NCBI RefSeq assembly: GCF_000331005.1
Contig: NZ_AEJB01000515.1
Span: 1-54,494 of the forward strand
Length of the DNA stretch: 54,494 nt
Direction of reading: 5' to 3'
Source of the DNA: Streptomyces turgidiscabies Car8
Lineage (GTDB): Bacteria > Actinomycetota > Actinomycetes > Streptomycetales > Streptomycetaceae
Below are positions 41,471 to 50,488 of this stretch, one piece after another. The notes beneath the pieces are model-generated. The model worked only from the letters and a program-made list of their open reading frames with translations. It did not search any database and was not told where the DNA came from. Position 1 is the stretch's first letter. Each line of letters opens with the position of its first letter. The translations under genes and the position numbers were made by a program.

Positions 41471-44400
41471 GTGGGTTCCCAGCCCGCTTCGGTCCTGCGG
41501 AGGCGCGCCGGCCACGGACAACGGCCGTAACAACGGCACGTGTTACCCGGTCCGCTGGTCCCCGGACGGTGACGAGAAGACCCCCGCGAAGGCGTGGTTC
41601 AACAAGTACGTCGTCGCCTCTGTCACGGAGCGGGACAAGGTCACCTCGCACGGCAAGGACATCCACACCGTCTACGAGTACACGGGCCCGGCCTGGTCCA
41701 AGTCGGACGACGAGTTCACCCGCCCGTCCCTGCAAACGTTCAGCGACTGGCGCGGCTACCGCGAGGTGGCAGTGACGAAGGGCAGCTCCGTATCCGGGGC
41801 GGACGCCCTGCAGGCCCAGTCGCACTCCGCCGCCCGCTACTTCCTCGGCGTCGGAGGACAGGTCAAGGACTCCACCAACACAGAGACCCTTCTCGCCGCC
41901 GACGATCCGCAGTACGCGGGTATGACGGCGGAGACGATCACCTACCTCGACTCCGGCAAAGCGGTCAAGAAGCGCACTCTGAACTACCCCTGGTCGAAGC
42001 AGACCGCCTCCCGCCCGAGGGAGGCCGAGGACGCCACGGATCTGGATCCGCTCCTCGCCCACCGCAGCGGAGTCAAGCGTACGGACGCGATCCAGACCGT
42101 CGACACGAGCTGGCGGGCGGTCCGCACCCTGACGTCGGTCGACGAAACGTACGGCCTACCGATCCACGTGGAGACCGCGGTGGTCAAGCCGAACGGCACC
42201 GGCGTGATCCTCTCCGACCAGACGTGCACGGTGACGACGTACGTCCACAACCCTGTGGCATGGCTGATCGGCCTGCCCAAGTCGCAGCGCAGCACGGGTA
42301 CTTCATGCGCGGCGTACGGGACAGCGGACCCTGCGACCAAGCTCATCAAGTCGGTGCGCAACAGCTACGACGGCAGCACGGCCGGCATCGAGATCCCGTC
42401 GAGAGGCCTGGTCACGACAGTCACCGGTGTCGACGGCACCGGAACCTCGGACGTGGTCGCCGCGAGGACGACGTACGACGCATTGGGCCGCATTCTTACG
42501 GTCACGAAGCCGGGGGCGGGCACGACGAGGACGGAGTACACGCCTGATGACGCGCAGGGCGGCCCCGTCACCTCCGTGAAGGTGACCAACGCCAAGGGCC
42601 ACGCCGTCACCACCACCTTCGACCCGGGCCGCAGCCTGGCGTTGACGGTCACCGACGCCAACAACCGCGTCACGCGCAACGATTACGACGCCCTCGGCCG
42701 CCTGGAGAAGGGCTGGTCCCCGTCCCGTTCGGCGGGCGGCAAGCCGGACGTGGTGATCGCCTACCAGTCGGCGATCGCCTCGAAGAGCGTGACCCTCCCG
42801 GCCGCCGTCACCACCAGCACACTCAAGGACGACGGCACCTACAGCAGGCAAGTCACCATCTACGACGGCCTGTTGCGCCAGGTGCAGACCCAGTCGGAGG
42901 CACACGGCCCCGGCCGCGTCGTCACCGACACGACATACGACGACCACGGCCTGGTGGACGAGCAGAAGGGCCCCTATCTGGCGCAGGGCGAGCCGGCCAC
43001 CGCGCTCTTCCTCCCCAGGTCCGAGACCCTGGTCCCGAGCAAGGTCAAGTTCCTCTACGACGGCCTGGAGCGCCCCTACCGCGAGTCGACGTATCACGCG
43101 GGCGAGTTCAAGTACGCGACCTACACGAGTTATAGCGACACGAGCATGTACGTGAACCCGGCCGGTTCGACCGCCCCTCGGACACGCACGTACACCGATG
43201 CCCTCGGCCGTGTCACCTCGATCCTTCACTACAAGGACGCGTCCGCCACGGCCGTGGGTCGCACGACGACGTACACGTACGACGACCGCGGCTACCGCAC
43301 AGAGGTCAAGGACCCGGCCGGGAACCTCTGGTCATACGAGTACGACGCCCGGGGCCGAGTGAAGTCGACCTCGGACCCGGACGTCGGCAGGACGGTCACC
43401 GGGTACGACGACGCGGACCGCGCGAACAAGGTGACGGACGCGGAGAACCGGACGACGTTCACGAAATATGACGAACTCGGCCGTGTGACCGCCGTCCGCG
43501 AGGGCTCGGAGACGGCCGCCCCGGTGAAGTCGTTCACGTACGACAGCCTGCCCGGCGCGCTGGGCCAGCCGGTCGCGTCGACCCGGAGCACGTCGCAGGG
43601 CGACTACATCAACCGCGTCACGGGCTACGACACCGAATACCGGCCCACGGGCACCGAGACGGTGATCCCGGCAGCGGGCCCGGCGGCCGCAGGCCTCTCG
43701 GGCACATACGCCTACGGATACACCTACACCCCGACCGGAAAGCCGCTGTCGGTGACGCTGCCGGCGATCGGCGGCCTGCCGAAGGAAAAGGTCGTCACCC
43801 GCTACAACAGCGACGGCCTGCCGGAATCGACATCCGGCCTGACCTGGTACACGGCGGACGTCACCTACTCCCCGTACGGCGAGCCGCTGCGCACGGTGTC
43901 TGGCTCACAGCCCTACCGCGTGTGGACGACGAACTTCATCGACCCGTCCACGGGCCGCCTCCAGCGCACGGTCACGGACCGCGAGACAGCGGACCCGCAC
44001 CGGATCACGGACAGCTACTACTCCTACGACCAGTCCGGGATGATCACGTCCAACTCCCGCCAACTGACGGATGGTTCGGCCACTCCACCCTGGGACACCC
44101 AGTGCTTCACGTACGACGTGATGGGCGAACTGGTCAACGCCTGGACGTCGAACATCGCACCCGTCGACGGCAAGAGCTGCAAGGCGTCGAACGGTACGAC
44201 ATGGGGTTACCGCGCGAACTACGCGACCTCGTCGGGCCCGGTGGCGGACGCCCCGGACACGGCGTCGGACGCGACAACCCCGGACACGTCACTCCAGTCG
44301 ACCCTGACGGCAACGGCTCCCGACGCCTCGACCGTCTCGACGGGCACGACGGCCTACCGCCAGTCGTTCACGTTCGACTGGCTCGGCAACCGAGCCACGA

Positions 44401-46418
44401 TGACGGAACACGACCCGGCAGACGCGACGAAGAACGTCACGTTCAAGTACGGCTACGGCAACACGGCGGGCAAGCAGCCGCACACCCTCGCCTGGACCAC
44501 CTCCAACCCGATGGGCCAGGGCAGCAGTTACCAGTACGACGCGGTGGGCAACACGAAGGTCCGCGACCTGTCGGCGACAACACAGTCCCTGAACTGGACG
44601 CAGGAGAACAAGCCCACCACGATCACGAACGACGGCACGACAACGACGTACGTCTACGACGCCACCGGCAACCGCCTCTTGGAGAACTCCCCGTCGGGCT
44701 CGACCCTCTACCTGGGCGAAACAGAGGTGACGACGGACGCGACCGGCAAAATCACCCGCGCATCCCGCGCCTACGCCCACCCGGGCGCCCCGACAGTCAT
44801 CCGCTCGACGAGCAACGGCGCGACAACAGGCCACAAGCGCAACGTGATGCTGGCCGACCACCTGGGCACAGCCAACACGACGATCGACATCACGAACACC
44901 ACCCAGCCGGTAACCCGCCGAGCCTTCAAGCCGTACGGCGAGCTGCGCGGCCCGAAACCGACAAGCTGGCCGGACAAGCGAAGCTACCTGGGCGTCGGAA
45001 TCGACGACGCTGCTACTGGGCTTACGCATATCGGGGCTCGGGAGTACGACCAGAGTTCGGGACGGTTCCTGTCGGCGGATCCCGTTATCGACATCGCGGA
45101 TCCGTTGCAGATGAACGGGTACGCGTACTCGAATAACAGTCCTGTCAGTAAGAGCGACCCGACCGGCTTGATGTTGAACGGCGATGGGATGGGTGGCGCG
45201 CCGTGCACCAAGCCTGGCGGGTGTGTGCGGGACGCCCCGGCCAAGAACAACCTCAAGGGAGGATGGGAGAGCGAAGGTGCGGGCCAGGCCGACTATGACC
45301 GGGACGGCTACATTTCCGTATATCCCACGGTCAATATCGAAGCCAAGTGGAATCGAGCCAACGACTACATTGATGCGTTTTACGAGGAAATAGACAGGCT
45401 GTGCACTTTCCGTGACGGCTGTGCTGATACGTCACTTCCTTATCACGTCGTCGACATAAATAACGTCAAGGGGAAAGCCTGCCTTGCGATAGGAGGGAAC
45501 TGTCCTGCAGGATTGAGCTACGGCGCATCTGTTGCTATGGGTGCCCTGATTGCAGTAGCGGCAGATGGAGGGGAAGGCCCGGCAGGTGGAATCGCGTTCG
45601 GGGGAAATCGGAAGTCCAAAAAATCTTCCGATTGTAATCAGTGTTTCCTGGCCGGTACGGACGTCTTGTTGGCAGATGGAGCCTCGAAGGCTATCGAGGA
45701 TATAGAAGTCGGCGATGAAGTGCTGGCGTCTGATCCCGAGACTGGGGAAACTGGCCCGCGCAAGGTGACCCGCCTGATCGTCACCGAGGACGACAAAAGC
45801 TTCAACGAGCTGTCCATTGCCGCGGATCGCGGTGTCGAGACACTCACGGCCACCCACGAGCACCCGTTCTGGGTCCCCGAGCTGGGCCAGTGGGTGGAGG
45901 CTCGCAACCTTGCAGCGGACATGCACCTGCGTAAGCCGGACGGCTCGACAGTCACGGTCATCGCAAACCGCCCCTTCTCGAAGCATGCTCGCACGTACAA
46001 CCTGACGGTTGATGACCTTCACACGTACTATGTGCTGGCGGGGGCCACGCCGGTCCTGGTCCATAATTCGAATTGCGCGCCAGGGACGCTGCCGGGAACG
46101 CGGTTCGACGTCCCTGAGCAACCGGGCATCTATACCATTCACCTGAATGACGGAACGAAGTACGTAGGGAGCTCCACTTCAAGCATTAGAGAGCGAGTGA
46201 ATAAGTCGATGCGGTCCAAGCATGCGGTCCGCAGGGCCGGATATGCGGCCGACGACGTGGTGAACGTCACCTACTTCACTCTGCCTAGCGGTACGAGCAA
46301 AACAGCGATCCGCCGTATGGAACAGACGATGATGGAAGGGGTAAAGGCGAGGGGTGGGACTCTCTTGAATCGAAGAGATCCGGAAATCGAAGTTCCATTC
46401 GGCGGATACCTGCCGTAA
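41412..46418 (+). CDS. 5'-truncated RHS protein with HINT domain and GIY-YIG nuclease toxin
   Basis: The 1668-codon ORF lacks a signal peptide, and its first 33 or so codons run antisense to the FG-GAP fragment with no ribosome site. True RHS homology starts near NNGTCYPVRWSPDGDEK. Many YD repeats follow, then the RHS core ending GAREYDQSSGRFLSADP near residue 1215. A pretoxin HINT (self-splicing-type protease) domain spans C1411 (CFLAGTDVLLADG) to N1552 (PVLVHN). The last 116 residues are a GIY-YIG nuclease: GIY at 1572-1574, YVG at 1584-1586, R1593, then the Glu in RRMEQ and Asn in LLNRRD. So the toxin should cut DNA or RNA. Expression is doubtful without a promoter. Confidence 0.87.
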   Translation: MSPLCVIRAPLKCSCACWWLWVPSPLRSCGGAPATDNGRNNGTCYPVRWSPDGDEKTPAKAWFNKYVVASVTERDKVTSHGKDIHTVYEYTGPAWSKSDDEFTRPSLQTFSDWRGYREVAVTKGSSVSGADALQAQSHSAARYFLGVGGQVKDSTNTETLLAADDPQYAGMTAETITYLDSGKAVKKRTLNYPWSKQTASRPREAEDATDLDPLLAHRSGVKRTDAIQTVDTSWRAVRTLTSVDETYGLPIHVETAVVKPNGTGVILSDQTCTVTTYVHNPVAWLIGLPKSQRSTGTSCAAYGTADPATKLIKSVRNSYDGSTAGIEIPSRGLVTTVTGVDGTGTSDVVAARTTYDALGRILTVTKPGAGTTRTEYTPDDAQGGPVTSVKVTNAKGHAVTTTFDPGRSLALTVTDANNRVTRNDYDALGRLEKGWSPSRSAGGKPDVVIAYQSAIASKSVTLPAAVTTSTLKDDGTYSRQVTIYDGLLRQVQTQSEAHGPGRVVTDTTYDDHGLVDEQKGPYLAQGEPATALFLPRSETLVPSKVKFLYDGLERPYRESTYHAGEFKYATYTSYSDTSMYVNPAGSTAPRTRTYTDALGRVTSILHYKDASATAVGRTTTYTYDDRGYRTEVKDPAGNLWSYEYDARGRVKSTSDPDVGRTVTGYDDADRANKVTDAENRTTFTKYDELGRVTAVREGSETAAPVKSFTYDSLPGALGQPVASTRSTSQGDYINRVTGYDTEYRPTGTETVIPAAGPAAAGLSGTYAYGYTYTPTGKPLSVTLPAIGGLPKEKVVTRYNSDGLPESTSGLTWYTADVTYSPYGEPLRTVSGSQPYRVWTTNFIDPSTGRLQRTVTDRETADPHRITDSYYSYDQSGMITSNSRQLTDGSATPPWDTQCFTYDVMGELVNAWTSNIAPVDGKSCKASNGTTWGYRANYATSSGPVADAPDTASDATTPDTSLQSTLTATAPDASTVSTGTTAYRQSFTFDWLGNRATMTEHDPADATKNVTFKYGYGNTAGKQPHTLAWTTSNPMGQGSSYQYDAVGNTKVRDLSATTQSLNWTQENKPTTITNDGTTTTYVYDATGNRLLENSPSGSTLYLGETEVTTDATGKITRASRAYAHPGAPTVIRSTSNGATTGHKRNVMLADHLGTANTTIDITNTTQPVTRRAFKPYGELRGPKPTSWPDKRSYLGVGIDDAATGLTHIGAREYDQSSGRFLSADPVIDIADPLQMNGYAYSNNSPVSKSDPTGLMLNGDGMGGAPCTKPGGCVRDAPAKNNLKGGWESEGAGQADYDRDGYISVYPTVNIEAKWNRANDYIDAFYEEIDRLCTFRDGCADTSLPYHVVDINNVKGKACLAIGGNCPAGLSYGASVAMGALIAVAADGGEGPAGGIAFGGNRKSKKSSDCNQCFLAGTDVLLADGASKAIEDIEVGDEVLASDPETGETGPRKVTRLIVTEDDKSFNELSIAADRGVETLTATHEHPFWVPELGQWVEARNLAADMHLRKPDGSTVTVIANRPFSKHARTYNLTVDDLHTYYVLAGATPVLVHNSNCAPGTLPGTRFDVPEQPGIYTIHLNDGTKYVGSSTSSIRERVNKSMRSKHAVRRAGYAADDVVNVTYFTLPSGTSKTAIRRMEQTMMEGVKARGGTLLNRRDPEIEVPFGGYLP

Positions 46419-46437
46419 GTCTCGACTGGAGTTTGTG

Positions 46438-46875
46438 ATGGGAACCTGGGGATCGGGCCCGTTCGACAGCGACACCGCTGAGGACTTCCTTGATGAGCTG
46501 GAAGAGCAGACTGCATCGCGGCGACTGACTGTCGTCGAAAACACTTTCCGCTCCGCCATCGAGGCGGGGGGCAGATCGAATTCCTCTGTGCTTCCTGAGG
46601 AGGTAATGGCTGCTGCTGCTGTGGTTGCGGCCAATATTCCGACGGGGAGTTCTTTGGCTTGGAACGAGGAATATCCGAGCATCACGGAATGGCTGGCGAA
46701 ACCAATTGCGCCCGCCCTAGCCTCGTCTGCGATTCAGGCGCTGGAAGTGGCGTTGCCGACAGACAGCTGGTTCTGGAGGAGCTGGGTCGACGCCAGCGAG
46801 AGGGAAGAGGCTCAGGCTGCGATTGACAGTCTGAGGTCTGTACTGCGTCCCGTCAGTGAAGGTGAATCCCAGTAG
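46438..46875 (+). CDS. DUF4259 protein, probable cognate immunity
   Basis: A 145-residue protein starting MGTWGSGPFDSDTAEDFLDE, the hallmark of DUF4259, with mostly helical content and an acidic overall character. GGAG lies 7 bases before ATG 46438, and the gene starts 19 bp after the toxin stop. Position directly after an RHS toxin is where immunity genes sit, and acidic proteins suit binding of a basic nuclease. DUF4259 as an immunity family is inferred from context. GC content is visibly lower than the surroundings, as in the toxin end. Confidence 0.85.
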   Translation: MGTWGSGPFDSDTAEDFLDELEEQTASRRLTVVENTFRSAIEAGGRSNSSVLPEEVMAAAAVVAANIPTGSSLAWNEEYPSITEWLAKPIAPALASSAIQALEVALPTDSWFWRSWVDASEREEAQAAIDSLRSVLRPVSEGESQ

Positions 46876-46915
46876 TTCGCTGGTCGAGGTCGACCAGAGA
46901 GTCCACTACATGCGA

Positions 46916-46949
46916 GGAGCCCCACCGAAGCATGATTCGGTGGGGCTCC
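46916..46949 (+). terminator. Strong terminator after the immunity gene
   Basis: A 14-bp perfect stem, GGAGCCCCACCGAA paired with TTCGGTGGGGCTCC, around GCATGA. A second hairpin follows immediately. Confidence 0.9.
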
Positions 46950-46969
46950 TCAGTGGTTTGCCACTGAGG
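46948..46969 (+). terminator. Second hairpin overlapping the terminator
   Basis: CCTCAGTGG and CCACTGAGG pair around TTTG. It shares two bases with the preceding stem, so the two could be alternative or stacked structures. Confidence 0.7.
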
Positions 46970-47017
46970 TTGAAAGGGTGGGGTGACAGCGGGCGTTGGC
47001 GGTGCTACATCCTCGTT

Positions 47018-47242
47018 ATGAGGTATGCGGATGGCGGCGGCCAGACAGCCGCGGGGCGGGCGAAGCGTGAGGCGGCGAGCTTCGAGGCCGCGGAGATGTT
47101 CGGGCAGGGGGTGCGGCCGCCGGAGGTGGCCCGCAGGTTACGGGTATCGCGGAAGTCTGCGTACGCCTGGAACGCCGCTTGGCGCCAGGCCGGAGCGCAG
47201 CCCTGGCCTCCAAGGGGGTCGACGGCTTTCCGCGCCGGCTAG
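47018..47242 (+). pseudogene. N-terminal fragment of an IS630-type transposase
   Basis: A 74-codon remnant whose first 60 residues are the helix-turn-helix of IS630-family transposases (RRLRVSRKSAYAWNAAWR). The expected continuation ALASKG is present in the next frame from about 47200, so one base is missing near 47195-47200, and the frame soon stops. The DDE catalytic part is absent. No inverted repeats recognised. Confidence 0.75.
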
Positions 47243-47266
47243 TCGGTGAGGGATAGGCTTGTCGTC

Positions 47267-47599
47267 ATGGCTGACTTCGTGCAGGTGTCGACGGCGACCG
47301 AGACGCGTGAGCAGGCCGTAGAGCTGGCTCGGTCGGTTGTGACCGCTCGTTTGGCGGCCGGGGCACAGATCGTCGGGCCGGTGGCCTCCGTCTTCTGGCA
47401 TGAAGGCGAGTTCGGGACCGGGGAGGAATGGCAACTCCTCCTGAAGACCCGGGCCGACAGATACGCCGAACTGGAGGCGCACCTTCTGGAACGTCATCCG
47501 TGGAAGAACCCGGAGATCGTGGCGGTGCCGATTGTGGCCGGAGCGGATGCCTACCTGAAATGGATGACCGCGACCCTTGGGCAGGTGGCCGGAGAGTGA
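47267..47599 (+). CDS. cutA: CutA1-family divalent cation tolerance protein
   Basis: A 110-residue small trimeric protein. Family blocks: VSTATETREQAVELARSVV, ARLAAGAQIVGPVASVFWHEG, EWQLLLKTRADRYAELEAHL, HPWKNPEIVAVPI, and DAYLKWM. Originally linked to copper tolerance; its exact role is unclear. ATG 47267 is chosen; an upstream GTG adds seven residues. It converges with the XRE/TPR regulator, 7 bp between stops. Confidence 0.95.
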   Translation: MADFVQVSTATETREQAVELARSVVTARLAAGAQIVGPVASVFWHEGEFGTGEEWQLLLKTRADRYAELEAHLLERHPWKNPEIVAVPIVAGADAYLKWMTATLGQVAGE

Positions 47600-47606
47600 C
47601 TGGCCG

Positions 47607-48941
47607 TCAGGCTTGGGCTTTCTCAAGCGTCTCGGCAACCACCGGGAGTGCTCGATGGTTGCCAAGCCGTCGCAGAACCGGGGCAAGTCGCTCGCGTGGG
47701 CGGACAGATGCCACTCCGGCGGCGAGATCGAGGGCGCGGCTCGTTGCAGCGGCTGCCTGTTCGATCTCCCCGGCCTCGATGTACGAGTCGGCGAGCCAGG
47801 ACAGATACAGGCTCTTGTCCCGTGCGTGCGCGTCGTCGTACTCGGCCAGGGCTGTCTCAAGAGCCGGGACCGCGCGGAGTGGGCGCCGGAGTTCCGTCCA
47901 GCACCGGCCGGTCATGATTCTCAGTTCGTTCTGGTCGACCCACGCCGTCCAGTCCGGCTGTGGTGCGTCGTCGATCTCCGCGAGCGCGGACTCTGCGGCA
48001 ACCAGGGCGCGTTCCGTCTCGTCGGCGAGTCCCGCGACCGCGTATGCCCACGCAAGCCGTTCCTCCAGCAGTGCGCGCACCCTGGGCGCCGCGTCAGGTC
48101 CTGCCGTCGCACACGAGCGGGCGGCCGTGTCTATCCCGGCTTGGCGGTCGCCGCTGACTGCCTGGTAGGCGAGGAAGGCGAGCGCGTTGCCGGCGAGCTC
48201 GGTGTCCTCGGCCTCTACGGCAGTCGTGTGGCTCGCTTCGTACAGCCCTGTCGCGTCGTGGTGCCTGCCGCTGTCGAACGCGGCCCAACCTGCTTGCTGC
48301 GCCTGTTCGGAGAGCACTGAAAGCAGTGCCTTGTAGGTTCCTTCGCTGCAGGTCGAATCCCGGACCAGAGCTTTGGTTGCCTGGTATTCGCCCAGGTAGA
48401 CACGGTACGTGTCGCCGCCGCCGAGCACGTCGTCCAGGCGCCGCAGCCGCGTGGTGCGCTCGCGTAGCCGTTCAGGGAAGTCGCTTCCGATTCGGCGGCC
48501 CGCTCGGGGGCGGGAAAGCTCGGGCAAGCCCACGGCGAGTCCAGTTCCGGCCGATGTTCTGATGAACTCCCTACGCCTCACTTCGTCTCCGTCTCCATCG
48601 GTGGTGGCCGAATGCACAGGTCTGGGAAACACGTGGTGCGGCCCGGCTGATTCCTCCCACTGGCGTGGAGCGAGGCCGAGCATGTGCCCGGGGATGCGCA
48701 GTGCGTCGGCGATCCGGGCGACCTTCTCGAAGGTGGTCACGCTGCCCTGCCCGCGAGCCAACACCCCTACGCGCTCTGGCTTGATGTCGCATTCGGCAGC
48801 GATCTTCGAGTAGCTGATCCCCGCCTCGCTCCTGGCCAGGCGGAACACCGTGCCGAAGTCGTGCGCCCTGATCGCGGCACTCATGTCCGCACGGTCCAAG
48901 AGCCCGCGCGGAAGCGCGGTCGGCGGTACGTAACCGGTCAT
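47607..48941 (-). CDS. XRE-family regulator with TPR-like C-terminal domain
   Basis: A 444-residue regulator: HTH at about residues 30-85 (ISYSKIAAECDIKPERVGVLARG), a linker, then from about residue 170 a TPR-like helical array (GTYKALLSVLSEQAQQAGWAAFDSGRHHDATGLYEA split over repeats). Proteins of this build sense peptides or partners in actinomycetes. It is transcribed away from three tiny ORFs across a 185-bp region, an arrangement common for such regulators. ATG 48941 begins MTGYVPPTALPRG; MSAAIRAHDFG near residue 20 is a possible alternative start. Confidence 0.88.
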   Translation of the reverse strand: MTGYVPPTALPRGLLDRADMSAAIRAHDFGTVFRLARSEAGISYSKIAAECDIKPERVGVLARGQGSVTTFEKVARIADALRIPGHMLGLAPRQWEESAGPHHVFPRPVHSATTDGDGDEVRRREFIRTSAGTGLAVGLPELSRPRAGRRIGSDFPERLRERTTRLRRLDDVLGGGDTYRVYLGEYQATKALVRDSTCSEGTYKALLSVLSEQAQQAGWAAFDSGRHHDATGLYEASHTTAVEAEDTELAGNALAFLAYQAVSGDRQAGIDTAARSCATAGPDAAPRVRALLEERLAWAYAVAGLADETERALVAAESALAEIDDAPQPDWTAWVDQNELRIMTGRCWTELRRPLRAVPALETALAEYDDAHARDKSLYLSWLADSYIEAGEIEQAAAATSRALDLAAGVASVRPRERLAPVLRRLGNHRALPVVAETLEKAQA

Positions 48942-49126
48942 GAGACGTCCCGTCGTGCCTGCTGGTGACAGTGTGTTGCACTCGGCTAACCCTCAGCCTA
49001 CCCATGATGGGGATACCCACAGGTGGGAAGTCGGCAGCCCTACCAAGGCGGACAGTTGACGCGAAATACCCCGGCGACCGCGCGAACGGTCCCGGGGCGT
49101 GGTCAACACTGACTAGGAGCGTCGAC

Positions 49127-49333
49127 ATGTCGAAAACTACATCCCCCGAACGGAAGCGTGACCCCGGGGCCAGGATGACGATCCGCGTCTACACCGTGAG
49201 CATCGGAAGCGGTGAGATCGTCGAGGATCGAGGCACTGTCAGGGTTCTGGGGAGCGACGGTCCGCTTCCCCTGAGGAACGCGTTCCCGCCGTGCGCCTGT
49301 CCCCTTCACCGCAGGCAGGAGGCCGCGCTATGA
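49127..49333 (+). CDS. Small hypothetical protein A (68 residues)
   Basis: Begins MSKTTSPERKRDPGARMTIR after AGGAG. Basic N-terminus, then RVYTVSIGSGEIVEDRGTVR and a CACPLHRR end with two Cys. I recognise the type as a small Streptomyces protein divergent from XRE/TPR regulators but know no function. Overlaps the next gene by four bases (ATGA). Confidence 0.7.
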   Translation: MSKTTSPERKRDPGARMTIRVYTVSIGSGEIVEDRGTVRVLGSDGPLPLRNAFPPCACPLHRRQEAAL

Positions 49334-49521
49334 CCACCCGCATCGCCACAGACACTTCACCCCCATCGGCGGAATGTACTGTCGGGCAGCGGCCGGAGTA
49401 TGCGGATCTGCACGCCAGTTGTCGTCAAACCAAGGACGTGCCCCTGCCCCATGGAGGCGGGCTGTTGTTGCTGCGCCGGTGCGGCTGCACCTGCCACTCA
49501 GGGACAGGCGGCTGGTCATGA
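49330..49521 (+). CDS. Small hypothetical protein B (63 residues)
   Basis: Starts at the ATGA overlap with protein A and ends at an ATGA overlap with protein C. Six Cys/His-type residues cluster near its end (RRCGCTCH), suggesting metal binding. No family recognised. Confidence 0.65.
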   Translation: MTTRIATDTSPPSAECTVGQRPEYADLHASCRQTKDVPLPHGGGLLLLRRCGCTCHSGTGGWS

Positions 49522-49730
49522 TGGCCGGGCCGTATGTCTGCCGTCACTGCGACGGGCTCATCACCGACCCGGATGACGCGGTCATCGTGGCCTACGTGCA
49601 CGTCAACTCCGGTCCCGGTCGGGTCGTATGGGCGCACAGCGCGCACGCCCACCTCGTACAGCCAGACCCGTACCCACTCGCCCTGCTGGCCCGCATCCGG
49701 GCGCTCCGCGCAGGGAGCACCGCCCCCTGA
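49518..49730 (+). CDS. Small hypothetical protein C (70 residues), CxxC-containing
   Basis: Starts MMAGPYVCRHCDGLITDPDD with a zinc-knuckle-like CRHC, followed by VIVAYVHVNSGPGRVVWAHSAHAHLV, where the His residues could complete a metal site. ATG 49518 overlaps the previous stop; ATG 49521 is equally possible. Together A, B and C look like one translationally coupled operon. Confidence 0.7.
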   Translation: MMAGPYVCRHCDGLITDPDDAVIVAYVHVNSGPGRVVWAHSAHAHLVQPDPYPLALLARIRALRAGSTAP

Positions 49731-49870
49731 AACGTCACGCCAGGGCCCGGTGACAGACAGGCAGACCGACAGCACACGTCAGTCAACGGGCCCCTCATTT
49801 TGGCGGACCGCCCCCAACTGCGGGAACGCGGCAGACGCTGACGTCACGGGACGAAAGAGCCAACGCCACC

Positions 49871-50488
49871 TCACCCGATCCCCGCGCTCCCGCAGACGAA
49901 AGTCGTTTCCCGGAGCAGTTCCGGTGTGACGCGAACGCCCGTCAGGTGCTCTGCGAGGGCGAACGACGCCTCAACGCCGAGGAAATCCGCAGTGTCGGAG
50001 ATCTCGTCCCCGAACTGGAAGCCGCAGTGACGCATGGCGTCCAGAAGGTCGTCGGGGGTGGTCCCCCATCGGTGGTCGGGGATTTCGGGCTCGAACGTCA
50101 GGCGCTTGACCGTGTCGTCGGCCCAGAGGAACGAGTCGACGCCGTTGATGTTGACGAAGTGCGATACCCAGCGTGTCCCGGCGGACGCCGGCAGGGCGCG
50201 TTCTTCGGTGACCCCGAGATAGCCGATGGGCTCGATCAGCAGGGTCCAGTCGCCGACGGTGGTCATGGCGATGAACTGCCGGGTGCTGTCCGACCGGTCG
50301 AGGAGTTCGAACGCTGCGTCCACTATCTCCGCAGCCCCGGTCCGGGAAGGCTCGACTCTGCCGCCGAGGCGGGCGAGTACCTCGGAGGGCGGCAGATTGT
50401 GCACCAGCGTGAGGCAGTACGCCTCTGCGAGGTCTGGGAACAGCTTCTGGAACCACAGGTAGTCGGCTGCAGTCGCGGTCAGTCCCAC
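49871..50488 (-). CDS. DUF6461 family protein
   Basis: A 205-residue protein (or 209 from ATG 50500) that I assign to DUF6461. Features: TAADYLWFQKLFPDLAEAYC, GDWTLLIEPIGYLGV, and WVSHFVNINGVDSFLWADD. GTG 50488 has GGGAG five bases upstream and overlaps the end of the DUF4253 gene, so the pair is coupled. No enzymatic motif is visible; no signal peptide. Confidence 0.75.
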   Translation of the reverse strand: MGLTATAADYLWFQKLFPDLAEAYCLTLVHNLPPSEVLARLGGRVEPSRTGAAEIVDAAFELLDRSDSTRQFIAMTTVGDWTLLIEPIGYLGVTEERALPASAGTRWVSHFVNINGVDSFLWADDTVKRLTFEPEIPDHRWGTTPDDLLDAMRHCGFQFGDEISDTADFLGVEASFALAEHLTGVRVTPELLRETTFVCGSAGIG

